DNA of 64,000 nt from Nocardioides marmoribigeumensis (GCF_031458325.1 NZ_JAVDYG010000001.1:3534001-3598000); one strand, 5' to 3'; counted from the first letter of the stretch, positions 1 through 8,466 are shown. Numbers and translations are program-made. Notes: generated from the letters alone by a model not told the origin.

Positions 1-195
1 GAGTGCGGGGCGTTCGGCGGCCTGGTCTCCGGCTCCGGACCGACCGTGGCGTTCCTGTGCGGCGACGCCGAGCACGCCGCCTATGTCGACGGCCGGCTGC
101 AGGAGACCCTCGGCACCGCGCCTGGCATCGTGGTCAAGGCGCCGGCCCACGGCGCCCGCGTCGTCGGTGCCCGCGTGGGCGGGATCTACCAGTGA
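1..195 (+). CDS. ispE: 4-diphosphocytidyl-2-C-methyl-D-erythritol kinase, C-terminal end (partial)
   Basis: Only the last 64 codons are present; the gene starts outside the window. The visible part carries the GHMP-kinase glycine-serine motif GLVSGSGPT and then a conserved tail ending GGIYQ, as expected for the end of IspE. IspE phosphorylates CDP-methylerythritol in the MEP isoprenoid pathway in the cytoplasm. The gene precedes the ABC-F gene by 61 bp on the same strand, an arrangement common in Actinobacteria (ispE followed by an ABC-F ATPase). Identification rests on the short motif and the context. Confidence 0.8.
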   Translation, partial: ECGAFGGLVSGSGPTVAFLCGDAEHAAYVDGRLQETLGTAPGIVVKAPAHGARVVGARVGGIYQ

Positions 196-256
196 GCGAA
201 GCGCGCCGACGGCCACTCGTGGCTCCGCCGCCCAGCCGAGCGAGGGCGGTGGACGA

Positions 257-2026
257 GTGAGCACGGTGAACCTGGTCAACCTCGAGCGGGTGTCGCACTC
301 CTACGGCATCCGCATGCTCCTCGACGGGGTGAGCCTCGGGGTGGGGGAGCGCCAGCGCATCGGCGTCGTCGGCCGCAACGGCGACGGCAAGAGCACGCTG
401 CTCGACATCCTCGCCGGGGTCACCGAACCCCAGGAGGGGCGCGTCTCGAGGTCGCGCAGCCTGCGGCTCGGGCACCTGGTCCAGGGCGACCCGTTGGTGC
501 CCCACGAGACCGTCCGCGACGTGGTCCTCCAGGGCCGGCTCGAGCACGAGTGGGCCGCCGACAGCACCACCCGCGAGGTCGTCGAGGTGCTGCTCGCCGG
601 CATCGACCTCGACCGCCTGGTCGACGGCCTCTCCGGTGGCGAGCGACGGCGCTGCTCGCTGGCGCGGCTGCTGCTGGAGGACCACGACCTGGTGCTCCTC
701 GACGAGCCGACCAACCACCTCGACGTCGAGGCGGTCGACTGGCTGGCCCGCCACCTGGTCGCTCGTGAGCTGGCGCTGGTCGTGGTCACCCACGACCGGT
801 GGTTCCTCGACGCGGTCTGCGACCAGACCTGGGAGGTCCACGACGGCACGGTCGACGTCTACGACGGTGGCTACGCCGCGTTCGTCCTGGCCAAGGCCGA
901 GCGGCAGCGCCAGGCCGCGGCCTCCGAGTCGCGCCGGCTCAACCTGGTCCGCAAGGAGCTGGCCTGGCTGCGCCGCGGCGCGCCCGCCCGCACCTCCAAG
1001 CCCAAGTTCCGCATCGACGCCGCCAACGAGCTGATCGAGGACGTCCCGCCCCCGCGCGACCGCCTCGAGCTGCAGAAGTTCGCCACGCAGCGGCTCGGCA
1101 AGGACGTCGTCGAGCTCGAGGACGCCGACCTCGTCCGGGGTGACCGGACGCTGCTCGAGCACGTCACCTGGCGCCTCGGCCCCGGTGACCGCGTCGGTCT
1201 CGTCGGGGTCAACGGCGCGGGCAAGACCTCCGTCCTGCGCCTGCTGGCCGGCGAGCTCGAGCCGACCCAGGGCCGCGTGCGCACCGGGCGGACGGTCGCG
1301 CTGGCCCACCTGACCCAGCAGGTGACCCTGCCCGACGCCGCCTCCGACGTGCGCGTCCTGGACTCCGTCGAGCGGATCAAGCGGGTGACCCGCACCCGCG
1401 ACGGGGAGGTCACCGCGAGCTCGATGCTCGAGCGCTTCGGGTTCACCGGCGAGCGGCTCACCACCCGCGTCTCCGACCTCTCCGGCGGGGAGCGCCGGCG
1501 CCTCCAGCTCCTCCGGCTGCTCCTCGGTGAGCCCAACGTGCTGCTGCTCGACGAGCCGACCAACGACCTCGACATCGAGACCCTCAACGTCCTCGAGGAC
1601 TTCCTCGACGGCTGGCCCGGCACCCTCGTCGTGGTCAGCCACGACCGCTACTTCCTCGAGCGCGTGTGCGACACCGTCCACGGCCTCTACGGCGACGGCA
1701 CGCTGCGGCTGCTGCCGCGCGGGGTCGAGGAGTACCTCGAGCACCGCCGTGCCGCCCTGGCCGCCGAGCCCGCGGCCGCGCCCGGCGGCCCTGCCGCCGC
1801 ACCCGTGACGGATGCGGCGGCCCAGCGCGAGGCCCGCAAGACGATGGCGCGGCTGGAGCGCCAGATCGACAAGCTCCAGGCCGACGAGACACGGCTGCAC
1901 GACGCCCTGGCCGCCCACGCCTCCGACTTCGAGCGCCTGGCCGACCTCGACCGCGAGCTGCGCGAGGTCGTCGCCCGCCGCGAGGCCCTCGAGGAGGAGT
2001 GGCTCGAAGCCGCGGACGGGAGCTAG
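257..2026 (+). CDS. ABC-F family ATP-binding protein
   Basis: A 589-residue soluble protein with two ATP-binding cassettes and no membrane segment, the ABC-F layout. Cassette 1 has Walker A GRNGDGKST, signature LSGGERRR and Walker B LVLLDEPTNHLD; cassette 2 has GVNGAGKTS, LSGGERRR and VLLLDEPTNDLD. A charged linker separates them, and the A/P-rich tail followed by a predicted coiled coil (about residues 510-585) matches the Uup-like C-terminal region. Members act on the ribosome (translation factors or antibiotic protection) rather than in transport. GTG at 257 is chosen because the homologous region starts there; an open frame extends further upstream by chance. The exact ABC-F subgroup cannot be fixed from motifs. 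Confidence 0.93.
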   Translation: MSTVNLVNLERVSHSYGIRMLLDGVSLGVGERQRIGVVGRNGDGKSTLLDILAGVTEPQEGRVSRSRSLRLGHLVQGDPLVPHETVRDVVLQGRLEHEWAADSTTREVVEVLLAGIDLDRLVDGLSGGERRRCSLARLLLEDHDLVLLDEPTNHLDVEAVDWLARHLVARELALVVVTHDRWFLDAVCDQTWEVHDGTVDVYDGGYAAFVLAKAERQRQAAASESRRLNLVRKELAWLRRGAPARTSKPKFRIDAANELIEDVPPPRDRLELQKFATQRLGKDVVELEDADLVRGDRTLLEHVTWRLGPGDRVGLVGVNGAGKTSVLRLLAGELEPTQGRVRTGRTVALAHLTQQVTLPDAASDVRVLDSVERIKRVTRTRDGEVTASSMLERFGFTGERLTTRVSDLSGGERRRLQLLRLLLGEPNVLLLDEPTNDLDIETLNVLEDFLDGWPGTLVVVSHDRYFLERVCDTVHGLYGDGTLRLLPRGVEEYLEHRRAALAAEPAAAPGGPAAAPVTDAAAQREARKTMARLERQIDKLQADETRLHDALAAHASDFERLADLDRELREVVARREALEEEWLEAADGS

Positions 2027-2067
2027 GCAGGGAGTCTCGGGTGTGGTCAGGGAGGCGAGCAGACCGC

Positions 2068-2583
2068 TCAGCTCTCCACCGCGACGGACAGCTGGCGCAG
2101 GAGGCTCGCGAGCCGCCGTCGGTCGCCGACGCCGAGGGCGGACAGCAGGCCCTGCTCGCGGTCGAGGAGCCCGGCCAGGGCGCCGTCGACGGCCTCACGG
2201 CCGGCGTCGGTCAGCCGGACCAGGACGCCGCGCCGGTCCTCGGGGTCGGGCAGGCGGGTGACCAGGCCGCGTCCGACGAGGCGGTCGACCCGGTTGGTCA
2301 TCGTGCCGCTGGTCACGAGCGTCTCGCGGATCAGCCGCCCCGGTGACAGCTCGTACGGCGCCCCGGCCCGCCTGAGTGCCGCGAGCACGTCGAACTCCCA
2401 CGGCTCGAGGTCGTGCGCGGCGAACGTGCCGCGTCGCAGCTGGTCGAGGTGGTGGCTGACCCGGGTGACCCGGCTGAGCACCTCCATCGGCGAGAGGTCC
2501 AGGTCGGGACGCTCCCGGCCCCACGCCTCGACCAGCCGGTCGACCTGGTCCGCGGGCCGGTCGGAGGCGGAGGGCTGGGGCAT
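2068..2583 (-). CDS. MarR family transcriptional regulator
   Basis: A 171-residue winged-helix regulator. The core reads as a MarR fold: a helix around DLEPWEFDVLAALRRAGAPY, then the recognition region LIRETLVTSGTMTNRVDRL, then the wing DPEDRRGVLVRLTDAG. It is transcribed divergently from the luciferase-like oxidoreductase and shares with it a 78-bp gap holding a 17-bp perfect inverted repeat, so autoregulation and control of the neighbour are likely (inference). ATG 2583 lies 6 nt after a TACCCT -10 element, so the mRNA is probably leaderless; the longer upstream frame is not the gene. The ligand is unknown; MarR proteins often sense phenolics or oxidants. Confidence 0.93.
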   Translation of the reverse strand: MPQPSASDRPADQVDRLVEAWGRERPDLDLSPMEVLSRVTRVSHHLDQLRRGTFAAHDLEPWEFDVLAALRRAGAPYELSPGRLIRETLVTSGTMTNRVDRLVGRGLVTRLPDPEDRRGVLVRLTDAGREAVDGALAGLLDREQGLLSALGVGDRRRLASLLRQLSVAVES

Positions 2584-2589
2584 GCGGCC

Positions 2590-2595
2590 AGGGTA
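2590..2595 (-). promoter_or_regulatory. -10 element of leaderless marR-type gene promoter
   Basis: On the minus strand TACCCT is followed by GGCCGC and then the ATG, the usual geometry of leaderless transcripts in Actinobacteria. TTGACG, formed by one arm of the palindrome (2616-2611), lies 15 nt upstream and could serve as -35. The identical TACCCT-GGCCGC sequence precedes the YchJ-like gene at 51090. Confidence 0.6.
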
Positions 2596-2610
2596 GTCCC
2601 GGATCGGCCC

Positions 2611-2627
2611 CGTCAAGATTCTTGACG
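2611..2627. promoter_or_regulatory. 17-bp inverted repeat, likely MarR operator
   Basis: CGTCAAGATTCTTGACG is a perfect inverted repeat of two 8-nt arms around a central T. Its arms supply TTGACG hexamers on both strands, so a bound dimer would cover the -35 regions of both divergent genes. The size and symmetry suit a MarR-family dimer. Binding by the adjacent regulator is an inference from position. Confidence 0.7.
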
Positions 2628-2649
2628 TCGAAAGACCTGGGCGGCGGCG

Positions 2650-2655
2650 TAGGTT
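2650..2655 (+). promoter_or_regulatory. -10 element of the oxidoreductase promoter (leaderless)
   Basis: TAGGTT is followed by 6 nt and then ATG 2662. This matches the TANNNT-N6-7-start pattern of leaderless actinobacterial mRNAs. No good -35 at standard spacing is seen; TTGACG of the palindrome lies 22 nt upstream, which is long. Confidence 0.5.
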
Positions 2656-2661
2656 CGCCTC

Positions 2662-3531
2662 ATGCAGCTCGGCGTCCACTACGCGAACTTCACCCACCCC
2701 GACTGGCAGTCCCGGCTGGCCGACCGGCTCGACGAGACCGCGCGGGTCGCCGACCAGGGCGGTGTCTCGCTGCTCTCGGTGATGGACCACTTCTTCCAGA
2801 TGGAGATGCTCGGCGGTCCGCCCGAGCCGATGCTGGAGGGCTACACCACCCTGGGCCACCTCTCCGGCCTCACCGAGCGGGTCCGCCTGACCCTCCTCGT
2901 CACCGGGGTGACCTACCGCCACCCGGGCCTGCTGGCCAAGCAGGTGGCGACGCTCGACGTGCTCTCCCGCGGGCGGGCGGTGCTCGGCCTCGGCGCCGCC
3001 TGGTACGAGCGCGAGCACCTCGGCCTCGGAGTCCCGTTCCCGCCGCTGGCCGAGCGCTTCGAGCGGCTCGAGGAGACGCTGCGCGTGGTCCACCAGATGT
3101 GGGGCGACGACGACGGCGCCTTCGAGGGCACGCACTACCGCCTCGCGGAGACCGTGTGCGTCCCGCCGCCGGTCCAGCGGCCGCACCCGCGCATCCTCCT
3201 CGGCGGCAGCGGGGAGCAGAAGACCCTGCGCCTGGTCGCGAGGTACGCCGGTGCGTGCAACCTCTTCGGCGCCGAGACCGACGTGATCGGGCACAAGCTC
3301 GACGTGCTGCGCCGCCACTGTGAGGTCGAGGGCACCGACTACGACGCGATCGAGAAGACCGTCCTGGTCAGCCCCGACGCGGAGGGGTGGCAGGGCCTGG
3401 TCCGCCGGGCGGAGGCGCTGGCCCCGCTCGGGGTCGACACGGTCGTGACGATGCCCGGCAGCGACGACCCGGTCGCCGAGGTGACCACGCTGGTCGAGGA
3501 GGTCGTGCCGAGGCTGGCCGACCTCGGCTGA
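2662..3531 (+). CDS. LLM class (luciferase-like) F420-dependent oxidoreductase
   Basis: A 289-residue TIM-barrel oxidoreductase of the bacterial luciferase superfamily. It begins with MQLGVHYANFTHPDW and contains the recognisable blocks SLLSVMDHFFQM, RVRLTLLVTGVTYRHPGLLAKQVATLDVLSRGR-like core and RPHPRILLGGSGEQKTLRLVARYA. This subgroup in Actinobacteria is usually annotated as F420-dependent; cofactor choice (F420 or FMN) is not provable here. The substrate is unknown. The gene diverges from the MarR regulator and likely belongs to its regulon. Length is normal for the family. Confidence 0.87.
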   Translation: MQLGVHYANFTHPDWQSRLADRLDETARVADQGGVSLLSVMDHFFQMEMLGGPPEPMLEGYTTLGHLSGLTERVRLTLLVTGVTYRHPGLLAKQVATLDVLSRGRAVLGLGAAWYEREHLGLGVPFPPLAERFERLEETLRVVHQMWGDDDGAFEGTHYRLAETVCVPPPVQRPHPRILLGGSGEQKTLRLVARYAGACNLFGAETDVIGHKLDVLRRHCEVEGTDYDAIEKTVLVSPDAEGWQGLVRRAEALAPLGVDTVVTMPGSDDPVAEVTTLVEEVVPRLADLG

Positions 3532-3611
3532 TCGAGGTGCCGGCCGCGGGGCCGCGGGACCCGGCCGTTCGGCACTTCCCCCGGACCCCGGCGGCAGGGG
3601 AGCATCCGGCC

Positions 3612-4010
3612 ATGATCAAGCTCGAGCTCGCCTTCGGACTGCTCGTCCTGGCGCTCTGGGTCTTCTCGGTGATCGACGTCATCACCAGCGACGAGGGGGC
3701 CATCCGCTACCTGCCCAAGGTGCCCTGGCTCCTCCTGGTGCTGTTCTTCCCGCTGGCCGGCTCCGTCGCGTGGCTCGTGGCCGGTCGTCCCGCCGGTCCT
3801 CCCACGCCCCGGCCCTACGAGCGCGCCGCCCCCGCCTACCCGGAGTACGACCGTCCCGGCCGCGCCGCCGCCGGCAGCCCGGGCGAGGACGAGGCCTTCC
3901 TCGCGCGCGTCCGCGAGCGGGCCGAGGAGCAGCGGCGCGCCTACGAGCAGCGCCGACGGCCGGAGGAGGCCGGCGGGGCCGAGGGCGCCGGCGGACCGGG
4001 CGGGGCCTGA
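3612..4010 (+). CDS. PLDc N-terminal domain membrane protein
   Basis: A 132-residue protein with two hydrophobic helices at about residues 4-22 and 35-58, separated by VIDVITSDEGAIRYLPKVPW. This is the pattern of the PLDc_N family: small membrane proteins related to the N-terminus of cardiolipin synthases, without the HKD catalytic motif. The C-terminal half is hydrophilic, rich in Arg, Glu, Ala and Gly (EERAEEQRRAYEQRRR-like), probably cytoplasmic. ATG 3612 starts directly before the first helix, whereas the open frame extending to 3387 has no membrane signature. Function is unknown. Confidence 0.8.
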   Translation: MIKLELAFGLLVLALWVFSVIDVITSDEGAIRYLPKVPWLLLVLFFPLAGSVAWLVAGRPAGPPTPRPYERAAPAYPEYDRPGRAAAGSPGEDEAFLARVRERAEEQRRAYEQRRRPEEAGGAEGAGGPGGA

Positions 4011-4183
4011 CTCGTGGGGTCCCTGCTCCCGGGCCACCTGCCCGGGCATCACGGTCAGCATGCTGGCGACCGGGTCGTCGTACGGCCTGGTGGTGCTGGC
4101 CGGCATCCTCGCCGGGCTGTGGCTGCGCGGGCGCGTGGAGCGACGGGAACCAGGTCGCGCCCACGTTAGGCTGAGCGCCTCCA

Positions 4184-4263
4184 TCCCCGGTTGGTCTGTC
4201 GGCAGGGCCCGCCGCACTTTGAATGCGGACAAAGCGACGTAGGTTCGACTCCTACCCGGGGAG
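4184..4263 (+). tRNA. tRNA-Gln (anticodon TTG)
   Basis: The cloverleaf can be drawn by eye. The acceptor stem is TCCCCGG/CCGGGGA (4184-4190, 4256-4262). The anticodon stem CCGCA/TGCGG encloses loop CTTTGAA, placing TTG at 4219-4221. The T arm is GTAGG-TTCGACT-CCTAC. The discriminator is G4263 and no CCA is encoded. The variable region is about 10 nt, longer than usual for a class I tRNA. Placement just before glmU is common in Actinobacteria. Confidence 0.88.
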
Positions 4264-4308
4264 CGACCGGTCCCGATCCACCCGTCCCTCGATCGACCAG
4301 GAGATCCC

Positions 4309-5826
4309 GTGGCGCGTCCTGCCGCCGTCATCGTCCTCGCCGCCGGCAGCGGCACCCGCATGAAGTCCAAGACGATGAAGGTCCTGCACCCGATCTGCGG
4401 ACGCTCGATGGTGGGGCACGTGCTGACCGCCGCAGTCGCCGTCGACGCCCGCCGGGTCGTCGCGGTCGTGGGCCACGGCCGGGAGCAGGTCGGCCCGCAC
4501 GTGCAGGAGCACGTGCCCGGGGCCGTGCTCGCGGTGCAGGAGACCCAGGAGGGCACGGGGCACGCGGTGCGCATGGGCGTCGAGGCCCTGCTCGCCGCCG
4601 ACGCCGAGGGCACCGACGGCACGGTCGTGGTGATGACCGGCGACACCCCGCTGCTCGAGGGCGCCACCCTCGTCGACCTGGTGGCCGACCACGACGCCGC
4701 CGGCCGCGCGGTCACCATCCTCACCGGCGAGCTCGACGACCCCTTCGGCTACGGCCGGGTGGTGCGCGACGAGGCCGGCGAGGTCCTCGCCGTGGTGGAG
4801 GAGAAGGACGCCACCGACGAGCAGCGCGCGGTCCGCGAGATCAACTCCGGCATCTACGCCTTCGACGGCCGCTTCCTCGCCGACGCCCTCGGCCGGATCA
4901 CCAACGACAACGCCAAGGGCGAGTACTACCTCACCGACGTCGTGGCGATCGCGCGCGCCGACGGTGCCTCCGTGGGCGCCCACGTCACCGACGACGTGAT
5001 GCAGACCGAGGGGGCCAACGACCGCGCCCAGCTCGCCGCGCTCGGCGCGCACCTCAACCGCCGCACGCTCGACCACTGGATGCGGGAGGGCGTCACCGTC
5101 GTCGACCCGTCCACGACGTGGATCGACGTCACGGTCACGCTCGAGCGCGACACGACGGTCCTGCCCGGCGTCCAGCTCCTGGGTGCGACCACGGTCGCCG
5201 AGGACGCGGTCGTGGGCCCCGACTCCACGCTCAAGGACTGCGAGGTCGGGCCCGGTGCCAAGGTCGTGCGCACCCACGGCGAGCTCGCCGTGATCGGTGC
5301 GGGGGCCAACGTCGGGCCGTTCTCCTACCTGCGACCTGGCACGGTGCTGGGGGAGGGCGGCAAGATCGGCGCGTTCGTCGAGACCAAGAACGCCCGGATC
5401 GGCGACGGCGCCAAGGTGCCCCACCTGTCCTACGTCGGCGACGCCGAGATCGGCGAGCAGACCAACATCGGTGCGGGCACGATCTTCGCCAACTACGACG
5501 GGGTCGCCAAGCACCGCACCACGGTCGGGCGCCACGCCCGCACGGGCAGCAACAACACCTTCGTCGCCCCGGTCACGATCGGGGACGGCGCGGTGACCGG
5601 CGGTGGCACCGTCGTACGCCGGGACGTGCCGGCGGGCGCGCTGGCCGTCAACGACGTGCAGCAACGCGTCGTCGAGGGCTGGGTCCAGGAGCGGCGACCC
5701 GGCACGCCGGCCGCAGAGGCGGCTGGGGCTGCTGGGGCGGCCGTGGCGGGCGCCGACACCGGACGTGACCAGACCGACACGTCCCAGGGGGCGACCCGTG
5801 ACGACGGATCACCTACCCCTGGGTGA
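4309..5826 (+). CDS. glmU: Bifunctional UDP-N-acetylglucosamine pyrophosphorylase / glucosamine-1-phosphate N-acetyltransferase
   Basis: A 505-residue GlmU making UDP-GlcNAc for peptidoglycan and other polymers. The N-terminal uridyltransferase carries LAAGSGTRMKSKTMKVLH (about residues 8-25). The C-terminal half is a left-handed beta-helix acetyltransferase, with RPGTVLGEGGKIGAFVETKN and NIGAGTIFANYDG. A disordered A/T/D-rich tail follows. The GTG start at 4309 is preceded by CCAGGAG. prs follows 46 bp later and tRNA-Gln precedes, the usual actinobacterial order. UDP-GlcNAc could also feed the EPS island downstream (inference). Confidence 0.97.
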   Translation: MARPAAVIVLAAGSGTRMKSKTMKVLHPICGRSMVGHVLTAAVAVDARRVVAVVGHGREQVGPHVQEHVPGAVLAVQETQEGTGHAVRMGVEALLAADAEGTDGTVVVMTGDTPLLEGATLVDLVADHDAAGRAVTILTGELDDPFGYGRVVRDEAGEVLAVVEEKDATDEQRAVREINSGIYAFDGRFLADALGRITNDNAKGEYYLTDVVAIARADGASVGAHVTDDVMQTEGANDRAQLAALGAHLNRRTLDHWMREGVTVVDPSTTWIDVTVTLERDTTVLPGVQLLGATTVAEDAVVGPDSTLKDCEVGPGAKVVRTHGELAVIGAGANVGPFSYLRPGTVLGEGGKIGAFVETKNARIGDGAKVPHLSYVGDAEIGEQTNIGAGTIFANYDGVAKHRTTVGRHARTGSNNTFVAPVTIGDGAVTGGGTVVRRDVPAGALAVNDVQQRVVEGWVQERRPGTPAAEAAGAAGAAVAGADTGRDQTDTSQGATRDDGSPTPG

Positions 5827-5872
5827 GACTAGACGTGGCACACCGGCGGACCCAGACCCAGGAGACCCACGC

Positions 5873-6853
5873 GTGACCAGCATCAAGCGGACCACCGAGA
5901 AGAACCTGATGGTCTTCACCGGCCGAGCGCACCCCGACCTGGCCGAGGAGGTCGCGTCCCTGCTGGGGATCACGCTGGTCCCGACCACCGCCTACGACTT
6001 CGCCAACAGCGAGATCTACGTGCGGTTCCAGGAGTCGGTGCGCGGCTCCGACGCCTTCGTGATCCAGAGCCACACGGCACCGGTCAACGAGTGGATCATG
6101 GAGCACCTGATCATGGTCGACGCGCTCAAGCGCGCCTCGGCCAAGCGCATCACGGTGGTGATGCCGTTCTACGGCTACGCCCGGCAGGACAAGAAGCACC
6201 GCGGCCGCGAGCCGATCTCGGCCCGCCTCATCGCCGACCTCTTCGCCACCGCCGGCGCCGACCGGCTCATCGCCGTCGACCTGCACACCGCGCAGATCCA
6301 GGGCTTCTTCGACGGCCCGGTCGACCACCTGATGGCGCTGCCGATCCTGGCCGACTACGTCAGGGACCGCTACGGAGACCAGCAGCTGGCCGTGGTCTCG
6401 CCCGACGCCGGCCGGATCAAGGTGGCCGAGCAGTGGTCGAGCCGCCTGGGTGGGGCGCCGCTGGCGTTCATCCACAAGACCCGCGACATCACGCGCCCCA
6501 ACGAGTCGGTGGCCAACCGGGTCGTCGGTGACGTGACCGGCCGCATCTGCATCCTGGTCGACGACATGATCGACACCGGCGGCACGATCGTGAAGGCCGC
6601 CGAGGCGCTGATGAACGACGGCGCCGCCGGCGTCGTCATCGCCGCCACCCACGCGATCCTCAGCGACCCGGCGCTCGACCGGCTGAAGAACTCGCCGGCG
6701 GTCGAGGTGGTCGTCACCAACACGCTGCCGATCCCCGACGACCGCCAGTTCGACAAGCTCACCGTCCTGTCCATCGCACCGCTGATCAGCCGGGCGATCC
6801 AGGAGGTCTTCGAGGACGGGTCGGTCACCTCGCTGTTCGACGGCCAGGCCTGA
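5873..6853 (+). CDS. prs: Ribose-phosphate pyrophosphokinase
   Basis: A 326-residue PRPP synthase, the standard length. It contains the ATP-binding/catalytic stretch around MPFYGYARQDKKHRGREPIS, the DLHTAQIQGFF motif and the PRPP-binding loop CILVDDMIDTGGTIVKAA. It makes PRPP for nucleotide, His, Trp and NAD synthesis in the cytoplasm. GTG 5873 follows an AGGAGAC site; the frame is open further upstream inside glmU by chance. It lies between glmU and rplY on the same strand. Confidence 0.97.
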   Translation: MTSIKRTTEKNLMVFTGRAHPDLAEEVASLLGITLVPTTAYDFANSEIYVRFQESVRGSDAFVIQSHTAPVNEWIMEHLIMVDALKRASAKRITVVMPFYGYARQDKKHRGREPISARLIADLFATAGADRLIAVDLHTAQIQGFFDGPVDHLMALPILADYVRDRYGDQQLAVVSPDAGRIKVAEQWSSRLGGAPLAFIHKTRDITRPNESVANRVVGDVTGRICILVDDMIDTGGTIVKAAEALMNDGAAGVVIAATHAILSDPALDRLKNSPAVEVVVTNTLPIPDDRQFDKLTVLSIAPLISRAIQEVFEDGSVTSLFDGQA

Positions 6854-6909
6854 GGCCCGCGGGCGGTTCGGGGCCCAGGGCCCGATTCGCCTGCCTGCGG
6901 CGGCCCCGC

Positions 6910-6915
6910 TAAGAT
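6910..6915 (+). promoter_or_regulatory. Probable -10 element upstream of rplY
   Basis: TAAGAT lies 57 bp past the prs stop, with TTCGCC 18 nt upstream as a weak -35. It would give rplY-pth their own transcript with a leader of about 170 nt, which is long and G+C-rich and in which I recognise no known riboswitch. Confidence 0.45.
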
Positions 6916-7092
6916 CGTCAGGTTGCCTCGGCGAGGGAGACACCCCGTCACCTGTGAACCACGACAGGGTCCCTCCGTGATCGACGCGGTCGCGCCCTCG
7001 GGTGCGCGCGCTCACGTCTCGCCGGCAGCCGGCCGGTGTCGCTCAGCGGCACCACACACGCAGACGCAACCGAGCTGAGGAGTTCCCCCGAG

Positions 7093-7788
7093 ATGTCCGA
7101 GACCAAGCTGACCGCGGAGACCCGCACCGAGTTCGGCAAGGGCGCCGCCCGCCGCATTCGCCGCGAGCACAAGGTTCCTGCCGTCCTCTACGGCCACGGC
7201 ACCGACCCCGTGCACATCACGCTGCCGGGCCACGACACGATGCTGGCGCTCAAGCACGGCGGCACCAACGCGCTGCTGGCGATCGACGTCGACGGCAAGG
7301 AGACCCTGGTGCTGCCCAAGCAGGTCCAGCGGCACCCGGTCAAGGGCGAGCTGGAGCACCTCGACCTGCTGATCGTCCGCCGCGGCGAGAAGGTCGTCGT
7401 CGAGGTCCCCGTCCACGTGGTCGGCGAGGCCGCGTCCGAGACACTGGTGACCGTCGACCACGCCACCTTGTCGGTCGAGGCCGAGGCCACCCACATCCCC
7501 GACTTCTTCGAGGTCTCGGTCGAGGGTGCCGAGGCCGGCACCCAGATCCTGGCCAAGGACGTCGAGCTGCCGTCCGGCTCGGCCCTCATGACCGACGCCG
7601 AGGCCCTCGTGGTCAACGTCTCGGCCGCCCCGACCGCGGAGGAGGTCGAGGCCGAGCTCGCCGACGCCGAGGCCGAGGCCGGCATCGAGCACGAGGCCTC
7701 CGACAAGGAGCTCGAGGCCGAGGCTGCCGCCGAGGGCGAGTCCTCCACCGACTCCGGCGACGCGGCCGAGGGCTCCACCGAGGAGTGA
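7093..7788 (+). CDS. rplY: 50S ribosomal protein L25/general stress protein Ctc
   Basis: A 231-residue Ctc-type L25. The N-terminal about 90 residues form the 5S-rRNA-binding L25 domain (TEFGKGAARRIRREHKVPAV). The C-terminal TL5-like beta domain follows. The last about 55 residues are a very acidic Ala/Glu-rich tail, common in actinobacterial Ctc. ATG 7093 follows GAGGAG at good spacing and is preferred over an in-frame ATG 57 nt upstream. pth starts 7 bp after the stop, so the pair is probably co-transcribed. Confidence 0.95.
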   Translation: MSETKLTAETRTEFGKGAARRIRREHKVPAVLYGHGTDPVHITLPGHDTMLALKHGGTNALLAIDVDGKETLVLPKQVQRHPVKGELEHLDLLIVRRGEKVVVEVPVHVVGEAASETLVTVDHATLSVEAEATHIPDFFEVSVEGAEAGTQILAKDVELPSGSALMTDAEALVVNVSAAPTAEEVEAELADAEAEAGIEHEASDKELEAEAAAEGESSTDSGDAAEGSTEE

Positions 7789-7795
7789 CCTCACC

Positions 7796-8413
7796 GTGAA
7801 CCTGCGACGGGCCGGGGCCGCCGAGCCGTCCGACACCTGGTTGGTGGTCGGGCTCGGCAACCCCGGCCCGTCCTACGCCCGCACGCGCCACAACGTCGGC
7901 TACCGCGTGGTCGACGAGCTGGCCGACCAGGTCGGCGGGCGGCTGCGGCGCCACAAGTCCCAGCACGCCGACGTGCTGGAGGGGCGGCTGCAGGTCGGCG
8001 GCCCCCGCCTGGTGCTCGGCCGGGCCCGCACCTACATGAACGAGTCGGGCGGTCCGGTGAAGTCGCTCATGACCTTCTACCGGGTCCGGACGGACCACCT
8101 GATCGTGGTCCACGACGAGCTCGACCTGCCGTTCGGCGGGCTCCGGGTCAAGCTGGGTGGCGGGGACAACGGTCACAACGGACTACGGTCGATCAGAAGT
8201 GCCCTCGGCAGCGGCGACTACCATCGGGTGCGAGTGGGCATCGGGAGGCCAACGGGCCGGCTGGTGACGTCGGACTACGTTCTGGGGCCGTTCAGCCCTG
8301 GTGAGGAAGCCGAGCTTTCTTTACTGTTGGACCGTAGCGCCGAGGCTGTCGCCTCGTTGATGGAGCAGGGGTTGGAGAAAACCCAGCAGAGCTTCAACAA
8401 CGCCAGGACGTAG
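7796..8413 (+). CDS. pth: Peptidyl-tRNA hydrolase
   Basis: A 205-residue Pth that recycles peptidyl-tRNA. Its motifs are GLGNPGPSYARTRHNVGY with the catalytic His, ARTYMNESGGPV, HDELDLPFGG and GGGDNGHNGLRSI. The GTG start at 7796 sits 7 bp after rplY. The last about 45 codons (from about 8281) shift to codon use unlike the rest, including CTT TCT TTA CTG TTG. The TTA at 8321-8323 is a rare UUA leucine codon in such DNA. In relatives pth is usually followed by mfd; here the EPS island lies between. Confidence 0.96.
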   Translation: MNLRRAGAAEPSDTWLVVGLGNPGPSYARTRHNVGYRVVDELADQVGGRLRRHKSQHADVLEGRLQVGGPRLVLGRARTYMNESGGPVKSLMTFYRVRTDHLIVVHDELDLPFGGLRVKLGGGDNGHNGLRSIRSALGSGDYHRVRVGIGRPTGRLVTSDYVLGPFSPGEEAELSLLLDRSAEAVASLMEQGLEKTQQSFNNART

Positions 8414-8466
8414 GGGGCGGGGCCGCAGCTCGCGAGGGGTGAGCCGGTCCCGACAAATGAACAGAT

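Noticed and set aside
4060-4242. A 60-codon frame with one hydrophobic helix after the PLDc_N gene
   Set aside because: It runs through most of tRNA-Gln, so it is unlikely to be a gene, although the helix looks protein-like.
6916-7092. A riboswitch in the long rplY leader
   Set aside because: No conserved core of a known class could be recognised by reading; only a long G+C-rich leader can be stated.
8439-8460. A possible DevR-like half-site GGTCCCGAC before the sugar transferase
   Set aside because: The opposite arm is missing (GGTGA instead of GGGAC), so it is not counted with the two strong boxes.
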